NCBI RefSeq assembly: GCF_000001735.4
Contig: NC_003074.8
Location: 14,887,261 to 14,951,260, forward strand
Length of the DNA: 64,000 nucleotides
Direction: 5' to 3'
From: Arabidopsis thaliana
Lineage: Eukaryota; Streptophyta; Magnoliopsida; Brassicales; Brassicaceae
Shown here: positions 60,838 through 64,000 of the stretch, one piece after another
How the letters are laid out: every line of letters starts with the position of its first letter
Position numbering within the stretch: the first letter of the stretch is position 1
The notes under the pieces: model-generated
What the model saw: the letters and a program-made list of their open reading frames with translations, nothing else
The model's database searches: none
What the model was told of the DNA's origin: nothing
Translations under genes and position numbers: made by a program

Positions 60838-61941
60838 AGTTGTTTTGCTCCGATCTACGCTTACGTGTTTTGTGAAATTTGGTTTCGCTTTGAAGAGTTT
60901 TTTTTTTTTTTTTGGGTTTGTTTCAGTGCTTAAGAAGCTTTCCTGGTTTCTTTTTTGCAATTGTAAATTGCCGCTCCGCTTTATGTGGCCGCGTGGCAAT
61001 ACACACTCATCATGGATTTTTTTTTTTTTTTTTTTTTTCTTATCATCGATTATGAATAACTAATTATGGGTAATCATTATTATACTTTCAATTTGGGTAT
61101 TGGTGCATATTTTTAGTTTTGGTCTTCTTTTTTTTTGCTGTTTTAAGGTTCTGAATGGTTACAGCGTACAAGGAGAAAAGCAGTTTTATAATCCAATACA
61201 GTTTAACTTTAGTATGCGGGGAAAAAACGTATTTACAAGATAAGTGTAGTTTGTACACAATTAAAAGCATAAAATAAAGTTTGATTGATGAAAATAATTT
61301 GCGGTATACAAGAAAATGTTTGAATATGAATAATTTTTTTTTGATAATAAAGAAAATTTTCATATACTTATAAATTTTAAATATCTAAACTGATATAAAA
61401 CAATAATTTCTTTTGATATAATTATTGGTAAAAAATTTAAAAATTTCAATTTCATAAACAAGCACAACACAATTAAAAACTATTATTGAATTAAGAGTTT
61501 AACAAAAAAAAACTAAATCTAACAAGTGTATTTCATATATTAAAATTATAAGACAGATATATTGAATTACGTTTTTTTTTTAAATTATTACATGAAAATT
61601 AGAAATGAGAATTTAGAGACAAGAAAAAATGGAGAGGATGATTAATTTTCTTTAGTTTTGCTCGTAATATAACATACAATATTTAACATGAAAAATCAAA
61701 TTTTGGAAAAGAAACAAAAAACATTACCTATTGGGTTTTTTGACAAGTCTGATGGGTAAAGACTGGTTTGTTTTGAAATGCGTTCCACGGTATAATCCGT
61801 TAGACAAAACCGTAATTTTTTTATTTTTAAATGCAAATTGAATAAAATATAGTGATTGGTAACACTACTACGATTTTGATAAATAAAAAAGTTTCGAAAA
61901 TCGCTTTTTACAAGTTACCATTCACAACCTTAGAGTTTCAT
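60838..61941. other. 5' flank of the GRF/CCHC gene and AT-rich DNA
   Basis: Holds an 18-base T run at about 60,899-60,914 and a longer one at 61,018-61,039. The remainder to 61,941 is non-coding and AT-rich. Confidence 0.4.
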
Positions 61942-62145
61942 CAGGGCCCGTCCTAAGAAATTGGAGTCTAAAACAACAAAATAATTTTTTTAAGACTATT
62001 ATTAAATTTTCAAATTTTGGGGTCTTTTCGTAAAAATATTTTTTTGGGGGGCCTATTTGAAAATATATTTCTTATGCGAATCTTTTGGAAAAATTTGGGA
62101 GCCTTGTTCATTAGTTTCTCCTTGCTCCCCTCAAGGTCGGCCTTG
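61942..62145. mobile_element. hAT-type MITE with perfect 8-bp target duplication
   Basis: 204 bp starting cagggcccgtcctaag and ending aaggtcggccttg, imperfect inverted ends (CAGGGCCCGTCC versus CAAGGCCGACCT). Flanked by agtttcat at 61,934-61,941 and 62,146-62,153. An 8-bp duplication with CAGGG-like ends is the hAT signature. The interior is AT-rich and non-coding. Confidence 0.85.
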
Positions 62146-62153
62146 AGTTTCAT

Positions 62154-62983
62154 GTAGAGAGAAAAGATCATTAGAAATTCATGAATAAAGTCATCATGGC
62201 TAAGATGTTCGGGTTCAAGCGCTTAAGCGGTCAGATGGCATTTGTTGCAATTCTAAGGCAGTGAATGGAGACTATGTCTTCGCAGATTTTGAAGTAAAAG
62301 CGTAGAAAACCGTGATTTGTCACCAATTAGTGAAACTAGAAAATAAATTACGTTTTTCAAAAAAGAAAAAAATAGAGCAACTGTGGATTTCAAAGTATAA
62401 TAATACAGGACCACACTTCTAAATTGTCATACTCCTTTTATGTAGTGGTCCAATGTAAAACGCATGGTACAATATTATTTTCTTTTGTAATTTCTTTCTT
62501 TATTAATTATTCCTTATATATATATATTGTTAAATGTGTCAAACACAATTCACATACACAAACACAAAAATTCATTCTCTCTCGTCATACTCTCTCTCTT
62601 TTTCTACTTTGATATTAAAGAAAATTGCAAACCCCCATTGAAGGTACTTATTGGTGTATAATTTTGTTTATAAAATTTTTTAACCACACAACACTATCAA
62701 CTTAGAACAAGATTTTATTTAAATAAATTGGATAAAGAATTCATATTCCGGTTATGTGAAAGCATGTGTAATCCATTGAACATCATGCTTTTACTTTTTT
62801 TTTAATATACGTGTATGTTGCATAATAATTATTTTTAATTTCTTTTTGTAATGAATTTGTTACTACAAAATTATTTAGTATCAAAGTTAGATTAATTAAA
62901 AGATTGTTTTTCACATTCTTATTTGGTGTCTTATAAACATAACCATTATTATCTCTTATTTATATATTAATAGTTTAATTAAA
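62154..62983. other. AT-rich DNA before the right-edge ORF
   Basis: Includes atatatatatat at 62,517 and a ctctctc patch at 62,577-62,600 that could belong to a promoter. No coding region is supported. Confidence 0.4.
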
Positions 62984-64000
62984 CACACGAGCATGAAATT
63001 GATGAAGAAAGTGAAGATTACTCAGACACTGATAGTGGTAACATGCCACAAACCGAGGTTCCTGAAATGCAAGAAGAAGAAGAAGTGTATCGTGTTACCA
63101 TTGATGATGATGAAATATTCCAACATTGTGCTGCTAGAAGGCAACAACGAGGTAGGCCAAATTTGCAGTCAACCGCTAAACGTGAAAGTAGTGCACAAAG
63201 ATCTGGAGGAAGCTCACGAGTTTCTATTAGAAGTGGTTCACGAGGAAGTCGAAAACGACAATCATTTGAAACAACAATAGAAGACAATATCACTAGCTTC
63301 AGAGAATTCCAACGACAAAGTTTTCATCCTGGTGCTTTTGACCAAGATGATTACGATGAATTTAAAAAGGCGGAAGCGATATTTATCCCACTAGATCTTC
63401 CCAAGCACACTAGATTTTATTGGGCATGCATTAATGCACTTGAGGAGCTAGTATATTGGCGTAAGTATTTCATTGATATAGCTGCAAGCACCGACGAGGA
63501 TAAGGTACAACTGTTAGAAGCTATGACTGGTGTTTCCCCCAACAACCAAGATGTGCCAAAACAGTTAGGTTCAGGTCATTCATTTGGGCACATTCAGGAG
63601 GTATATCATCTGGAAGTCCATCCTTTGTGGGTAATAATTTGGGAGGGCAAAATTCACCCGGTTTTTGGGATTTCATTTATCCACAGTGGGGAACACCACC
63701 CAATGCTCCACACTGGGGAACACCACTAATTGCTCCACAATGGCGGCAAATATTTGGAAAATTTCAGCAAGGTGGTTCAAGTGGAACGTCTCTGACAAAT
63801 GTTCAATATAGATTTTAAGTTGGAAGTCAAGGAGATGGTGCAACAATGGAAACTCCACCGATCATACAACAAACATCATCATCCGGTGTCGGTTTCACAA
63901 ATTATTTTGAAACTGGACAAATACCACAAACACCTAGACCAGGAGGTCTCTTTAATATTTATGGAACTCCGCAAGGATCCAATGCAAATCATCACAGTAA
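62984..64000 (+). pseudogene. Harbinger-associated Myb/SANT-like protein, C-terminal half (partial)
   Basis: An open frame from about 62,984 (first ATG 63,043) encodes HEIDEESEDYSDTDS, a basic Arg/Ser/Gly stretch (RGSRKRQSFE), then the helical DDYDEFKKAEAIFIPLDLPK and WACINALEELVYWRKYF blocks. These resemble the C-terminal part of Myb/SANT-like proteins that accompany PIF/Harbinger transposases. Near 63,575 the sensible frame shifts, giving SGGISSGSPSFVGNNLGGQ and WGTP repeats (PQWGTPPNAPHWGTP) that continue to the window edge. No Myb domain lies upstream in the window. Family assignment is tentative. Confidence 0.4.

Overview
This is a plant nuclear window. It is AT-rich and holds intron-containing genes, and most of its length is degraded transposons. 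Protein matches point to a Brassicaceae genome, most likely Arabidopsis or a near relative. The order BIG GRAIN 1-like, RBX1-type RING-box, arabinokinase-like, GRF/CCHC zinc knuckle is what I remember from the Arabidopsis thaliana chromosome 3 pericentromere (about At3g42800 to At3g42860). That placement is from memory and was not searched.

Layout. 1-601: open reading frame of unknown identity running off the left edge. 880-13,700: a decayed copia retrotransposon (copia-1) split by an 8.7 kb Mutator-like element (MULE-1), whose transposase gene is itself split by two smaller MULEs (MULE-2 and MULE-3), each with a 9-bp target duplication. 14,100-15,930: gypsy-leader debris and a PIF/Harbinger transposase remnant. 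18,577-19,602: intact BIG GRAIN 1-like gene. 20,665-21,019: LTR containing a 5S-rRNA-like block (Cassandra-type). 21,420-22,997: 5'-truncated LINE with target duplication. 23,835-24,430: 200-bp-arm foldback. 25,081-26,065: degenerate telomere-like repeats. 26,748-39,772: a MULE gene cluster with a mudrA-type transposase, a GRF zinc-finger/coiled-coil/membrane protein, and a convergent DUF1985-ULP1 (C48 protease-like) gene. A 1.86 kb gypsy LTR sits inside the cluster. 40,814-41,304: solo LTR with perfect 5-bp target duplication. 42,454-43,418: intact five-exon RBX1. 43,548-51,630: tandem AT-rich repeats, LINE endonuclease fragment, two gypsy remnants and a deleted copia with 108-bp LTRs. 52,854-58,031: 28-exon arabinokinase-like gene, 964 codons. 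59,198-60,837: three-exon gene with two GRF fingers and four CCHC knuckles. 61,942-62,145: hAT-type MITE with 8-bp target duplication. 62,984-64,000: ORF resembling a Harbinger-associated Myb/SANT-like protein, running off the right edge.

Four host genes look intact: BG1-like (auxin/growth family), RBX1 (RING subunit of cullin ubiquitin ligases), arabinokinase-like (sugar salvage) and the GRF/CCHC protein (nucleic-acid binding). They do not form a pathway. They are islands in transposon-rich DNA. The least ordinary material is the repeated occurrence of a GRF finger-coiled-coil-membrane-anchor passenger gene in separate MULEs, tRNA-like modules facing outward in MULE ends, a 193-bp duplication flanking MULE-1, and a three-copy array of 60-bp exons in the ULP1-like gene. 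All coordinates and alignments were made by eye.
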